In this document: one piece after another, positions 16,728 through 25,511 of the stretch
Position numbering within the stretch: the first letter of the stretch is position 1
Layout of the letters: each line of letters begins with the position of its first letter
Assembly: GCF_003946915.1 (NCBI RefSeq)
Contig: NZ_RPOC01000010.1
Location: forward strand, 1-64,000
Source of the DNA: Flavobacterium ustbae
GTDB lineage: Bacteria > Bacteroidota > Bacteroidia > Flavobacteriales > Flavobacteriaceae
Length of the DNA stretch: 64,000 nucleotides
Direction of reading: 5' to 3'
The notes under the pieces: generated by a model
The model's database searches: none
Seen by the model: the letters and a program-made list of their open reading frames with translations, nothing else
Told to the model about the DNA's origin: nothing
Position numbers and translations under genes: made by a program

Positions 16728-16735
16728 TAATTTTG
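16728..16735 (+). promoter_or_regulatory. -7 box of the dinB-dnaE transcript
   Basis: TAATTTTG matches TAnnTTTG and is 20 bp before the dinB ATG. The two promoters point away from each other and overlap in their upstream parts, so one bound repressor could shut both. Confidence 0.55.
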
Positions 16736-16755
16736 TTTCATACAAAAACAAGGAA

Positions 16756-17937
16756 ATGGCACGGGCAATTGTACATATGGATTTGGATACCTTTTTTGTA
16801 TCCTGTGAACGACTCACTAACTCCGAACTCAATGGTATTCCGCTTATTGTAGGTGGTGGAGAACGCGGGGTGGTTGCTTCTTGCTCATATGAAGCACGTA
16901 CATTTGGAGTTCGTTCTGCAATGCCAATTGCCATGGCAATGAAACTTTGTCCGCAAGCGAAAATTATCAAAGGCGACATGGAATTATATTCGAAAATGTC
17001 TCATGATGTTACCGAAATTCTTCAGGAAAAAGCGCCCGTTTTAGAAAAAGCGAGTGTCGATGAATTTTATCTGGATATTACCGGAATGGACCGTTTTCAC
17101 GGAAGTTATAAATGGACAGATGAATTGGCTCAAAAAGTAATTAAAGAAACCGGGCTTCCTATTAGTTTTTCGTTATCGATTAATAAAACGGTTTCTAAAA
17201 TTGCTACTGGAGAAGGAAAACCTGTTGGGAATCTTGAAATTCCGGAACATAAAGTGCAGACATTTTTAAATCCGCTTTCGATTCAGAAAATACCAATGGT
17301 CGGAACGGTGACTTTTCAGCTTTTGTCCCGAATTGGCGTTCGTAAAATTCAGACTTTGGCCGAAATGCCCGCCGAAGTTTTACAGCAAATGATTGGCAAA
17401 AACGGGCTTGATATCTGGAAAAAAGCCAACGGAATCGATCATACACCTGTAGAACCTTATAGCGAACGAAAATCTATTTCGACCGAACATACTTTTTCAC
17501 AGGATACCATTGATATTGCAAAACTGAAAAGAGTGCTTTTGGGAATGGTTGAAAAACTGGCTTTCCAGCTTCGCTCAGAACAATGGCTGACCTCAACCGT
17601 TACAGTAAAAATTCGTTATGCCAATTTTGATACCGAAACCAAACAATGCCGTGTTGCTTACACTTCTGCAGATCATATTTTGACCAAAAATGTAATGGAA
17701 CTGTTCGAAAAAGTGTATCAGCGCCGAATGCGTCTCCGTTTGATTGGTGTTCGCTTCAGCGGATTGGTTCGCGGCACGTACCAAATCGATCTTTTTGAAG
17801 ACACTCAGGAAATGCTTTCGCTTTATGAAGCGATGGATAAAATGAAAAGCCGTTACGGTTTTGATGCCGTAATGCGTTGTGCAGGAGCTTCATTCAAACC
17901 AAATAATAAAGATGAAATTTTAAAACGCAACAAATAA
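16756..17937 (+). CDS. dinB: Y-family DNA polymerase IV
   Basis: 393 residues, full length. Catalytic residues: Asp8 region in HMDLDTFFVSCE and the Asp-Glu pair in KASVDEFYLDITG (about 104-116). The little-finger domain is at about 240-350, and a classical sliding-clamp motif QIDLF is near residue 343. It copies past damaged bases without proofreading. It is transcribed divergently from the S24 repressor, and its stop codon overlaps the start of the next polymerase gene (TAATG). This tight coupling suggests the two polymerases are made together after DNA damage. Confidence 0.93.
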   Translation: MARAIVHMDLDTFFVSCERLTNSELNGIPLIVGGGERGVVASCSYEARTFGVRSAMPIAMAMKLCPQAKIIKGDMELYSKMSHDVTEILQEKAPVLEKASVDEFYLDITGMDRFHGSYKWTDELAQKVIKETGLPISFSLSINKTVSKIATGEGKPVGNLEIPEHKVQTFLNPLSIQKIPMVGTVTFQLLSRIGVRKIQTLAEMPAEVLQQMIGKNGLDIWKKANGIDHTPVEPYSERKSISTEHTFSQDTIDIAKLKRVLLGMVEKLAFQLRSEQWLTSTVTVKIRYANFDTETKQCRVAYTSADHILTKNVMELFEKVYQRRMRLRLIGVRFSGLVRGTYQIDLFEDTQEMLSLYEAMDKMKSRYGFDAVMRCAGASFKPNNKDEILKRNK

Positions 17938-20900
17938 TGTATCTTAATTGTCATTCCTATCATTCTTTGCGTTATGGCACGATTCCGCTAAAAAATTTAG
18001 TTGAGAATGCCGTTTCTTATGGCATAAAAGCAATGGCTTTGACAGATATAAACACAGTTACCGGAATTTATGATTTTATAAAATTATGCGGCGAAAAGAA
18101 TATTAAACCTCTTATCGGAATGGAATTTCGCTGTAATCATCAATTCCGATACATTGGTTTAGCCAAAAATGCCAAAGGTTTAGGCGAAATGAATCGTTTT
18201 TTAACCGAACATAATTTCAGCGGCGAACCTTTGCCTTTGCAAGCACCCAAATTTAAATCGGCTTTTGTTATTTATACTTTAGAAAATGCTCCTGAAATTC
18301 TTCATGAAAATGAATTTATAGGCGTTCGTCCAGAAGGAGTTACAAGTCTTCTGACTTCAAAACATAAAAATAAAATCTCCAAAATGGTGGTTTTACAGCC
18401 TGTAACTTTTTCGATGAAAAAAGAATACAATCTGCATAAAGTCTTGCGTGCTATTGATACCAATATTATTTTATCAAAACTCACAGAAGCGGACTTTTGC
18501 AAGACTTCAGATTTTATGGTTCCGACAGAATCTCTTATTCCTTTTTATGAAAATTATCCGGAGATTTTATTCAATACACAAAAGATTATTGACGACTGTA
18601 ATTTTGAATATGATTTTTCAATTAAAAGAAATAAAAAATTCTTTACCGGAAGCCGTGAAGGAGATATAAAAAGACTAACCGAATTAACACTAGAAGGCTT
18701 TGAACACAGATATGGAAAAGAAAATAAAATTGCTGAAGAACGAGTTAAAAAAGAGCTGAAAGTTATTGATGAATTAAAATTTAGCGGTTACTTTTTAATT
18801 ACCTGGGATATTATTCAATACAGCAATAGTCAGGGATTTATGCATATTGGTCGCGGAAGCGGTGCCAACAGTATTATTGCTTATTGTCTCGGAATCACCG
18901 ACATCTGCCCTATTGAACTCGATTTATATTTTGAACGTTTTTTAAACCTGAACCGCAAAAGTCCGCCCGATTTTGATATCGACTGGAGCTGGCAAGAACG
19001 TGATGTGATTTTGAAATACATTTTTGGAAAATATGGTAAAGATCACGTGGCTTTCTGCGGAACGAATGTGGAATTTAAATACCGCTCTATTTTTAGAGAA
19101 GTCGGAAAAGTTTTTGGTCTTCCGAAAGAAGAATTAGATGTTTTAGCTAAAAATCCTGAAAACCTGCATCCGACAAATAAAATTGTAAGACTGGTTCAGG
19201 AATACGGGCATATGATGGAAAAATATCCCAACCAGCGCAGTATGCATGCCTGTGGAATTTTGATTTCTGAAGAACCAATTACGAATTATACACCTCTGGA
19301 AATGCCTCCAAAAGGATTTCCGATTGTACTTTTTGACATGCACACTGCAGAAGAAATTGGCTTTGACAAATTTGATATTTTAAGTCAGCGCGGAATCGGG
19401 CATATTGACGACAGCGTAAAACTAATTCAGAAAAATCGTGGTATAAAAATCGATATTCGTGATACTTCTATTTCAAAAGATGAAAAGATCTGTAATATTC
19501 ATTTAGCAAAAGGAGATACAATTGGCTGTTTTTATATCGAAAGTCCGGCGATGCGTGGTTTGCTTCGTCGTTTGAATTGTGATAATTATAAAGTTCTCGT
19601 GGCGGCTTCGTCTATTATTCGTCCCGGCGTGGCGCAATCGGGAATGATGAAAGAATATATTTTCAGACATAATTATCCAACGAAGTTTGACTATTTTCAT
19701 GATGTTTTTAGGGAACATCTCGGTGAAACTTACGGCATTATGGTGTATCAGGAAGATGTGATCAAAATCGCTCAGCATTACGGCGGACTTCCCGCTGCAG
19801 ACGGCGATATTCTGCGCCGTGCCATGTCTGGAAAAGGACGTTCTCTGGAAGCGCTTCAAAAAGTAAAGGACAATTTCTTTGCGAGTTGTGCTCAAAAAGG
19901 ACATCCATTAGCTTTAAGTCAGGAAATTTATCGTCAGATAGAATCTTTTGCGGGGTATTCTTTTTGTAAAGCACATTCGGCTTCTTATGCGGTAGAAAGC
20001 TATCAGAGCTTGTATTTGAAAGTGAATTATCCTGTCGAATTTATGACGGCGGTAATCAACAATCAGGGCGGTTTTTACAGAACGGAGGTTTATGTACACG
20101 AAGCGCGTATGTCTGGCGGAACAATTCATAATCCGTGTGTGAATAAAAGTGAATATCAAACGACTTTGTACGGAACTGATATTTATCTCGGTTTTATGCA
20201 TTTGCAGAGTCTGGAATCTAAAATCGCTTTTTTAATTGAATCTGAAAGAAACGAAAACGGTGATTATAGTTCTTTAGAAGATTTTATCAACCGCATTCCG
20301 ATTGGAATTGAAGGCATTAAAATCCTGATTTTTATTGGCGCTTTCCGCTTTACAGGAAAAACTAAAAATCAGCTTTTGGTGGTTGCCAGTTTACTTTTAA
20401 ATAATTACAAACCCGAAAACCGAAATTTAAAACTGCTTCAGGAACCTGCTAAAGAATACACGCTTCCTGTTTTGGAACGTTCTGTTTTTGAAGATGCTTT
20501 TGACGAAATTGAATTATTAAGTTTTCCGGTTTCGTGTACTGTTTTTGATATTTTACAGACCAAATACCGAGGTGCTATTATGGCCAAAGATTTAGTAAAA
20601 CATCATAAAAAACAAGTGAAAATGCTGGCGTATCTAATTTCTAGGAAACACGTTCCAACAAAACGAGGTGCTATGTATTTTGGAACCTGGATTGATCATG
20701 AAGGCACCTATTTTGACACGGCACATTTTCCTGATTCGTTAGAAAAAAATCCATTTCAAGGCGGAGGCTGTTATCTTTTGCTGGGAAACGTAGAAGTCGA
20801 TTATCATTTTCCAACGATTACGATTATCCGAATGGCAAAAATGCCTTTTATTCCGGATCCGCGTTATATGGATACAAAAGATCAGTATAAAACGCAGGGT

Positions 20901-20990
20901 CAGATTAGAGAAGATGTGAGTATGACAAATAGAAAACCGTATCCGCAGGAACATGAAATTAATATGCCAAGACACAGAATGAAGTTTTGA
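17937..20990 (+). CDS. DnaE-type polymerase alpha subunit, damage-locus paralogue
   Basis: 1017 residues, shorter than the replicative DnaE (about 1,150 or more) and close to the error-prone DnaE2 class. N-terminal PHP domain begins NCHSYHSLRYGT but reads LTDINTVTG where metal-binding PHP domains have an Asp-His, so its metal site is degraded. The polymerase core has GRGSGANSIIAYCLGI and the catalytic PPDFDIDW. Helix-hairpin-helix and OB-like parts follow (about 800-960). The start overlaps the dinB stop by one base. It likely extends from lesions bypassed by DinB; the role is inferred from company and divergence. Confidence 0.88.
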   Translation: MYLNCHSYHSLRYGTIPLKNLVENAVSYGIKAMALTDINTVTGIYDFIKLCGEKNIKPLIGMEFRCNHQFRYIGLAKNAKGLGEMNRFLTEHNFSGEPLPLQAPKFKSAFVIYTLENAPEILHENEFIGVRPEGVTSLLTSKHKNKISKMVVLQPVTFSMKKEYNLHKVLRAIDTNIILSKLTEADFCKTSDFMVPTESLIPFYENYPEILFNTQKIIDDCNFEYDFSIKRNKKFFTGSREGDIKRLTELTLEGFEHRYGKENKIAEERVKKELKVIDELKFSGYFLITWDIIQYSNSQGFMHIGRGSGANSIIAYCLGITDICPIELDLYFERFLNLNRKSPPDFDIDWSWQERDVILKYIFGKYGKDHVAFCGTNVEFKYRSIFREVGKVFGLPKEELDVLAKNPENLHPTNKIVRLVQEYGHMMEKYPNQRSMHACGILISEEPITNYTPLEMPPKGFPIVLFDMHTAEEIGFDKFDILSQRGIGHIDDSVKLIQKNRGIKIDIRDTSISKDEKICNIHLAKGDTIGCFYIESPAMRGLLRRLNCDNYKVLVAASSIIRPGVAQSGMMKEYIFRHNYPTKFDYFHDVFREHLGETYGIMVYQEDVIKIAQHYGGLPAADGDILRRAMSGKGRSLEALQKVKDNFFASCAQKGHPLALSQEIYRQIESFAGYSFCKAHSASYAVESYQSLYLKVNYPVEFMTAVINNQGGFYRTEVYVHEARMSGGTIHNPCVNKSEYQTTLYGTDIYLGFMHLQSLESKIAFLIESERNENGDYSSLEDFINRIPIGIEGIKILIFIGAFRFTGKTKNQLLVVASLLLNNYKPENRNLKLLQEPAKEYTLPVLERSVFEDAFDEIELLSFPVSCTVFDILQTKYRGAIMAKDLVKHHKKQVKMLAYLISRKHVPTKRGAMYFGTWIDHEGTYFDTAHFPDSLEKNPFQGGGCYLLLGNVEVDYHFPTITIIRMAKMPFIPDPRYMDTKDQYKTQGQIREDVSMTNRKPYPQEHEINMPRHRMKF

Positions 20991-20994
20991 TTTT

Positions 20995-21150
20995 TTTTTG
21001 AGCCACAAAGACGCAAAGTTTTATATAAAGACTTAAAAAAGAAAAGCTTTGCGCCTCTGCGTCTTTGCGAAATTAAAAAATAATGCATCGAATGAGTTGA
21101 ATTTGCGCGCAAAGTCACAGAGTCGCAAAGTTTTATTCAAAGCCTTAAAA
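20995..21150. repeat. Inverted word-repeat region after the dnaE paralogue
   Basis: GCCACAAAGACGCAAAGTTTT (21002 onward) is inverted at about 21043-21070 (AAGCTTTGCGCCTCTGCGTCTTTGCG), and a third degenerate copy GCGCAAAGTCACAGAGTCGCAAAG starts at about 21106. No gene is seen in the 213-bp gap. Confidence 0.7.
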
Positions 21151-21203
21151 AAGCTTTATAAAAAATTAAATAACAGAAATAGAACATTTTACGTTATATA
21201 CAA

Positions 21204-22583
21204 ATGAAAAAGCAGGAATATGCCATAGTAGATATTGAGACCACCGGTGGCAATGCCAGTCACAGCCGTATTACCGAAATCGCGATTATTATTCACGACG
21301 GAATAACTGTACTCGATCGTTATGAAACGCTTGTGAATCCGGAAAAAGATATTCCGCCTGCGATTTTTGGGTTAACCGGAATTAATAATGAAATGGTTGC
21401 TCATGCCCCAATCTTTGATGATATTTCTGAAAAAGTGCTGGAAATGCTCACAGATCGTATTTTCGTAGCGCACAATGTCAATTTCGATTATTCGTTTGTA
21501 CACCATCAGCTGGCTCAGGCAGGATTTAAGTGGACTGCTAAAAAACTCTGTACGGTTCGTGCTGCCCGAAAAATCAAACCCGGACTGGGTTCTTATAGTT
21601 TGGGAAATCTTTGTAATTCCTTAAATATTGGTTTAGAAAACCGACACCGCGCGGGCGGAGATGCCGATGCAACTGCGCAATTATTCTCGCTTTTACGCGA
21701 ATGGGATGATGAAGGCATTATTGATAAAATGATCAAAAAAACGGCTCCAGATCAGCGTTTACCTCCAAATTTACCGCCGGAAGATTTTAATGCTTTGCCC
21801 GAAAAACCGGGAATTTATTATTTCTATAATCAGGCGAAAAAAGTGATCTATGTTGGAAAAGCCGTTAATCTTAAAAAACGCGTTACATCGCATTTTACAG
21901 GAAATAACATCAATCCGCAGCGACAGCATTTTCTACGGGATATTTACGGAATTTCTTTTGAAGTTTGTGCTACCGAATTAATGGCGCTTCTGTTAGAATG
22001 TACCGAAATCAAAAAACTCTGGCCAACTTATAACAGAGCCTTAAAACGTTTTGAAGCCAAATTTGGAATCTATCAATACGAAGCGAGAAATGGTTATAAA
22101 TATCTTGCAATTGGCAAAGTGAGTAAATTTCAAATCTGTATCCATGAGTTTAACAGCCTTCATGTTGGGATTAATTTATTGAGAAGTCTTGCCGAACAAT
22201 TTGAAATTGATCATCGGTTCTGCAAATATTCCAGACCCGAAGAAGGGGAATTTTTCTATACTCCAGAAGTTAAAGAGCTTCCAGATGTTTTATTGCATAA
22301 CGATCAAGTCGATAATGCAATTGATTTTCTATTGAATAATAGACCGAGTTTTGCCATTATTGACAAAGGAAGAACTTCAGATGAAAGAAGCTGCATATGG
22401 ATCGAAAACGGCCGTTTTCATGGAATGGGTTATATTCCGAGAGATGTTGCTATCAATGATCCAGAAGATGTAAAAAGTTATGTTACGCTTTATAAAAGCA
22501 ATCAATATATGGAGCAGTTAATTTTTGCTTACGCCGAAAAATATCCAGGTAAAGTGTTCTTTAACAAACACTTTCTAAAGTAA
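21204..22583 (+). CDS. DnaQ-like exonuclease fused to GIY-YIG endonuclease
   Basis: 459 residues. Residues 5-170 form a DEDD exonuclease with ExoI Asp10-Glu12 (VDIETTGG), ExoII NVNFDYSF and ExoIII HRAGGDAD. About 200-280 is a GIY-YIG nuclease, PGIYYFYNQAKKVIYVGKA with the following Lys/Arg-rich helix, as in UvrC and Cho. The C-terminal 170 residues are unassigned. Exonuclease plus UvrC-type nuclease fusions occur in several bacteria. Here it lies after two lesion-bypass polymerases, so it may serve as a proofreading or incision factor in the same damage response. Confidence 0.9.
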   Translation: MKKQEYAIVDIETTGGNASHSRITEIAIIIHDGITVLDRYETLVNPEKDIPPAIFGLTGINNEMVAHAPIFDDISEKVLEMLTDRIFVAHNVNFDYSFVHHQLAQAGFKWTAKKLCTVRAARKIKPGLGSYSLGNLCNSLNIGLENRHRAGGDADATAQLFSLLREWDDEGIIDKMIKKTAPDQRLPPNLPPEDFNALPEKPGIYYFYNQAKKVIYVGKAVNLKKRVTSHFTGNNINPQRQHFLRDIYGISFEVCATELMALLLECTEIKKLWPTYNRALKRFEAKFGIYQYEARNGYKYLAIGKVSKFQICIHEFNSLHVGINLLRSLAEQFEIDHRFCKYSRPEEGEFFYTPEVKELPDVLLHNDQVDNAIDFLLNNRPSFAIIDKGRTSDERSCIWIENGRFHGMGYIPRDVAINDPEDVKSYVTLYKSNQYMEQLIFAYAEKYPGKVFFNKHFLK

Positions 22584-22646
22584 ATAAGAAATTATATAAG
22601 ATCTAAAATTTGAAAAAGCTGTAAATTTATGTTATAATCATTTTTA

Positions 22647-22795
22647 ACACATAGTCCCGAAGCTTCGGGATAGATTTTATTATTAGTAAAAGAGATTAAT
22701 GAAAGAAACTCTTTTCTAACACATAGTTATAGCTATGTGTATTTAATTTTTTAAGCTAAAAAAACTATCCCGAAGCTTCGTGACTATGTGTTTAA
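22647..22795. repeat. Nested inverted-repeat element between nuclease genes
   Basis: Outer arms 22647-22673 and 22769-22795 are inverted over 27 bp with one mismatch; each includes the self-complementary CCCGAAGCTTCGGG core. Inside lies a further hairpin ACACATAG/CTATGTGT (about 22720-22741). No coding capacity, no flanking target duplication recognised. The ACACATAG boundary word is shared with 7502-7739. Confidence 0.82.
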
Positions 22796-22837
22796 AATTT
22801 AGCACTAAGCAGTTTAAGACAACTAATTAAATCTACT

Positions 22838-23635
22838 ATGAAAATAGCCACTTATAACGTAAACGGAGTCAACGGACGATTGAATGTTTTATTACAATGG
22901 CTCGAAGAAGCAAAACCCGATATTGTATGTCTTCAGGAATTAAAAGCGCCACAGGACAAATTTCCAATAAAGGCTATTAACGACGCGGGATATAATGCTA
23001 TTTGGCATGGGCAAAAACAATGGAACGGCGTTGCAATCTTAGCCCGAAACATGGAAATTGAAGAAATAACACGCATACTTCCGGGCGATAAAGACGATGT
23101 ACAAAGTCGTTATGTAGAAGCTTTAATTGACGGAATTGTAATTGCTTGTCTGTATCTCCCGAACGGAAATCCTGCTCCGGGACCAAAATTAGAATACAAA
23201 ATGAAATGGTTTAATCGTCTGGCGCATCGCACTGAAACTTTATTAAAATTAAAAGTTCCCGTGATATTGGTTGGCGATTACAATGTTATGCCAACAGAAT
23301 TAGATGTTTATAAACCCGAAAAGTGGGTAAAAGACGCTCTTTTTTTACCCGAAGTCAGAAAGGCTTTTGCATCTATTGTTGCTCAGGGATGGACAGATGC
23401 GATTCGAACATTGTATCCTAATGAAAAAATATATACGTTTTGGGATTATTTCCGCAATGCTTATCAGAGAGATGCCGGTCTTAGAATTGATCATTTTTTA
23501 TTAAGTCCGCAAATTGTTAAAATGCTGCGTTCTGGCGGAGTTGACCGACATGTTCGCGGTTGGGAAAAAACAAGTGATCATGCGCCTGTTTGGATTGAAA
23601 TTGAAAAAAATAAAAAGAATCATGACATTATTTAA
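22838..23635 (+). CDS. xth: Exodeoxyribonuclease III
   Basis: 265 residues, endonuclease/exonuclease/phosphatase fold. Visible active-site elements: YNVNGVNGR (5-13), CLQELKAP with catalytic Glu (about 34), YLPNGNP (about 108), VGDYNVMP (about 149), and SDHAPVWIEIE at the end with the catalytic Asp-His. It cuts DNA at abasic sites and degrades 3' ends during base excision repair. Its last 14 bases overlap the start of alkB, so the two are translationally coupled. Confidence 0.93.
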   Translation: MKIATYNVNGVNGRLNVLLQWLEEAKPDIVCLQELKAPQDKFPIKAINDAGYNAIWHGQKQWNGVAILARNMEIEEITRILPGDKDDVQSRYVEALIDGIVIACLYLPNGNPAPGPKLEYKMKWFNRLAHRTETLLKLKVPVILVGDYNVMPTELDVYKPEKWVKDALFLPEVRKAFASIVAQGWTDAIRTLYPNEKIYTFWDYFRNAYQRDAGLRIDHFLLSPQIVKMLRSGGVDRHVRGWEKTSDHAPVWIEIEKNKKNHDII

Positions 23636-24248
23636 CGACACCGAATTGTTTACAACAGGTTTGGGAGGAAAAAAAATATTTGACATCCCAGATTCTGAAT
23701 TGATTTTAATCGATAATTTCTTTACCAAAGAAGAATCTGATATTTTTTATGAAAGAATTCTTCGTAAAACAAAATGGAGAGAACATCAAATGGAAATTTA
23801 TGATAAAACGTATACTGTTCCGAGAATGATTGCCTGGTACGAAGATAAAGATAATGTTGGCGCAGACCCAAAAGGTCCAGATTGGACTTACGAGTTATTA
23901 AAAATAAGAGGCCGCGTTGAAAAAGAAACGCAACTTGATTTTAACACCGTACTTCTAAATTTGTACCGGGATGGAAATGATGGCGTGGGCTGGCACAGCG
24001 ACAAAGAACACAATACGGGACCCGATCCTATTATTGCTTCGGTTACTTTTGGAGAAACTAGAATGTTTAAACTTCGTCATAAATACAGTAAAGAAATTCC
24101 GCAAATCGAAATTCCGCTGCATCATGGATCTTTTTTATTAATGGCTGGAACTACTAATAGTTTTTGGCAGCATCAAGTTCCAAAAACAGCTCGAAATGTT
24201 TTGCCAAGGATCAATCTTACCTTTAGGAGAACCAATCGAAATATTTGA
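23622..24248 (+). CDS. alkB: AlkB-like DNA repair dioxygenase
   Basis: 208 residues from the ATG at 23622; a longer frame from 23514 would lie inside xth and is rejected. Iron ligands His125 and Asp127 (GWHSD) and His184 (QHQV) are present, as are the 2-oxoglutarate-binding arginines near the C-terminus (RNVLPRINLTFRR). AlkB removes methyl groups from 1-methyladenine and 3-methylcytosine by oxidative demethylation. It overlaps xth by 14 bp, tying alkylation repair to base excision repair in one transcript. Confidence 0.92.
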   Translation: MTLFNDTELFTTGLGGKKIFDIPDSELILIDNFFTKEESDIFYERILRKTKWREHQMEIYDKTYTVPRMIAWYEDKDNVGADPKGPDWTYELLKIRGRVEKETQLDFNTVLLNLYRDGNDGVGWHSDKEHNTGPDPIIASVTFGETRMFKLRHKYSKEIPQIEIPLHHGSFLLMAGTTNSFWQHQVPKTARNVLPRINLTFRRTNRNI

Positions 24249-24374
24249 TTTTTATCGAATTGGGTTTGTTTTTTTAATACTTTTTTTATTTAATAACCGT
24301 AAGATATTACTTAATCTAAAAGTTAAAACACACACTGTATGAAGCTTTTATTAGGCAGAACCTATCTTTTTTAC

Positions 24375-24382
24375 TATTTTTG
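24375..24382 (+). promoter_or_regulatory. -7 box before the DUF1810 gene
   Basis: TATTTTTG matches TAnnTTTG 28 bp before the ATG at 24410. It suggests the gene has its own promoter separate from xth-alkB. No clear TTG element. Confidence 0.45.
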
Positions 24383-24409
24383 CAACCTTTTTTTAAATAC
24401 AATACCGTA

Positions 24410-24871
24410 ATGGCTTATTCGAACAATGATTTAGCGCGTTTCTTAGACGCACAGAACAAACTTTATCTTACTGCTCTTTCTGAAATCAGCAAAGGAAAAA
24501 AAGAAACACACTGGATGTGGTTTATTTTTCCGCAAATAAAAGGCTTAGGAAAAAGCGATACTGCAAATCTTTATGCCATTAATGACTTAAAAGAAGCTTC
24601 TGATTATTTGGAACATCCCATTTTAGGAAAACATTTAATTGAAATTTCAGAATTATTACTAACCTTTAAAATGAAATCGGCTGACGGTATTTTTGGAGAT
24701 TTAGATGCTCGAAAGTTGCGTTCATGCATGACTTTATTTTCTTTGGTAGAAAATGCAAATCCGATATTTCAGGAAATTCTGGACGCTTTCTTCTCTGGAG
24801 AAATCGATCCGCTAACTTTGTCTATTATTAATTCAACTATAAAATCTGTTGATGAACCGGTTGTATTATAG
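24410..24871 (+). CDS. DUF1810 family protein
   Basis: 153 residues from the ATG at 24410; the ten extra codons of the longer frame overlap the promoter box. Recognisable family features: DLARFLDAQ at the start, THWMWFIFPQIKGLG (about 38-52), and RKLRSCMTLF (about 104-113). The fold is all-helical and the biochemical function is not established. It directly follows the damage-repair genes but has its own promoter box and terminator, so membership in that response is uncertain. Cytoplasmic. Confidence 0.8.
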   Translation: MAYSNNDLARFLDAQNKLYLTALSEISKGKKETHWMWFIFPQIKGLGKSDTANLYAINDLKEASDYLEHPILGKHLIEISELLLTFKMKSADGIFGDLDARKLRSCMTLFSLVENANPIFQEILDAFFSGEIDPLTLSIINSTIKSVDEPVVL

Positions 24872-24898
24872 CCGAGTTTACAGCGATTATTTACATGT

Positions 24899-24927
24899 AA
24901 AAGACACTAATTCTAGTGTCTTTTTTT
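24899..24927 (+). terminator. Terminator of the DUF1810 gene
   Basis: Perfect stem AAAAGACACTA/TAGTGTCTTTT with a 4-nt loop, then further T. It lies 27 bp after the stop. Confidence 0.85.
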
Positions 24928-25028
24928 GTTGGTAGATATGCTCTTGAATAAAATCTAAAGAGGAAATTCTTCATTTAAAAAGAATTAGCCTTAACTTGCA
25001 TACGATCAATCTCAAATCTACCCCAATC

Positions 25029-25433
25029 ATGACCGAAAAAATCAAAACTTTACAAATTATCCATCTTGCCATTTGCGCAGGAACCATTATAGCTTATTAC
25101 ATTGTAGGAGATCTTTCTTTAGAAACATTAAATATTCCTACTATAAATTCGACTTCAATTATATATCTTGCCATTCCTGTTTTGGCCTTTGTTTTGAGCA
25201 GTATATTGTTTAAAGCACAATTAAAACAAATTGACCCGAAATTAAAACTTGAAGATAAACTACCTGTTTACCAAGCAGCTTCTATTATGCGTTGGGCAGT
25301 TTTAGAAGGTGCCACTTTTCTGATCTTATTTGTAACGCCTGAATTTATACTATTCGGAATATTTATTCTCGTTTATCTTGTTTTTCTAAGACCGACAGAA
25401 GAAAGAATTATTAATGATTTATCTGATCGTTAA
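25029..25433 (+). CDS. Small four-span membrane protein, function unknown
   Basis: 134 residues from the ATG at 25029; a TTG start upstream is less likely. Hydrophobic helices at about 8-28, 42-62, 86-106 and 108-125; the start TEKIKTLQIIHLAICAG and the stretch RPTEERIINDL at the C-terminus are recognisable only as features of small Bacteroidota membrane proteins. No transporter or enzyme motif. It stands alone, convergent with an APC permease through a shared terminator. Function not assigned. Confidence 0.7.
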   Translation: MTEKIKTLQIIHLAICAGTIIAYYIVGDLSLETLNIPTINSTSIIYLAIPVLAFVLSSILFKAQLKQIDPKLKLEDKLPVYQAASIMRWAVLEGATFLILFVTPEFILFGIFILVYLVFLRPTEERIINDLSDR

Positions 25434-25450
25434 AATAAAATGCAACAAAT

Positions 25451-25486
25451 AAAAAAAGCATCTTGAAAGAACAAGATGCTTTTTTT
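25451..25486. terminator. Bidirectional terminator between convergent genes
   Basis: Perfect 14-bp stem AAAAAAGCATCTTG/CAAGATGCTTTTTT with A and T runs on both ends, placed between a plus and a minus gene. Confidence 0.9.
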
Positions 25487-25511
25487 ATGAAATCGTTTTA
25501 AGATAAAAATA

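Noticed and set aside
22647-22795. Miniature transposon (MITE)
   Set aside because: The arms are inverted and 27 bp long, but no target-site duplication is visible and the interior holds further palindromes; left as a nested repeat of unknown origin.
23514-23621. Longer AlkB start inside xth
   Set aside because: It would overlap the xth catalytic C-terminus by over 100 bp in another frame, and the added residues have no AlkB similarity.
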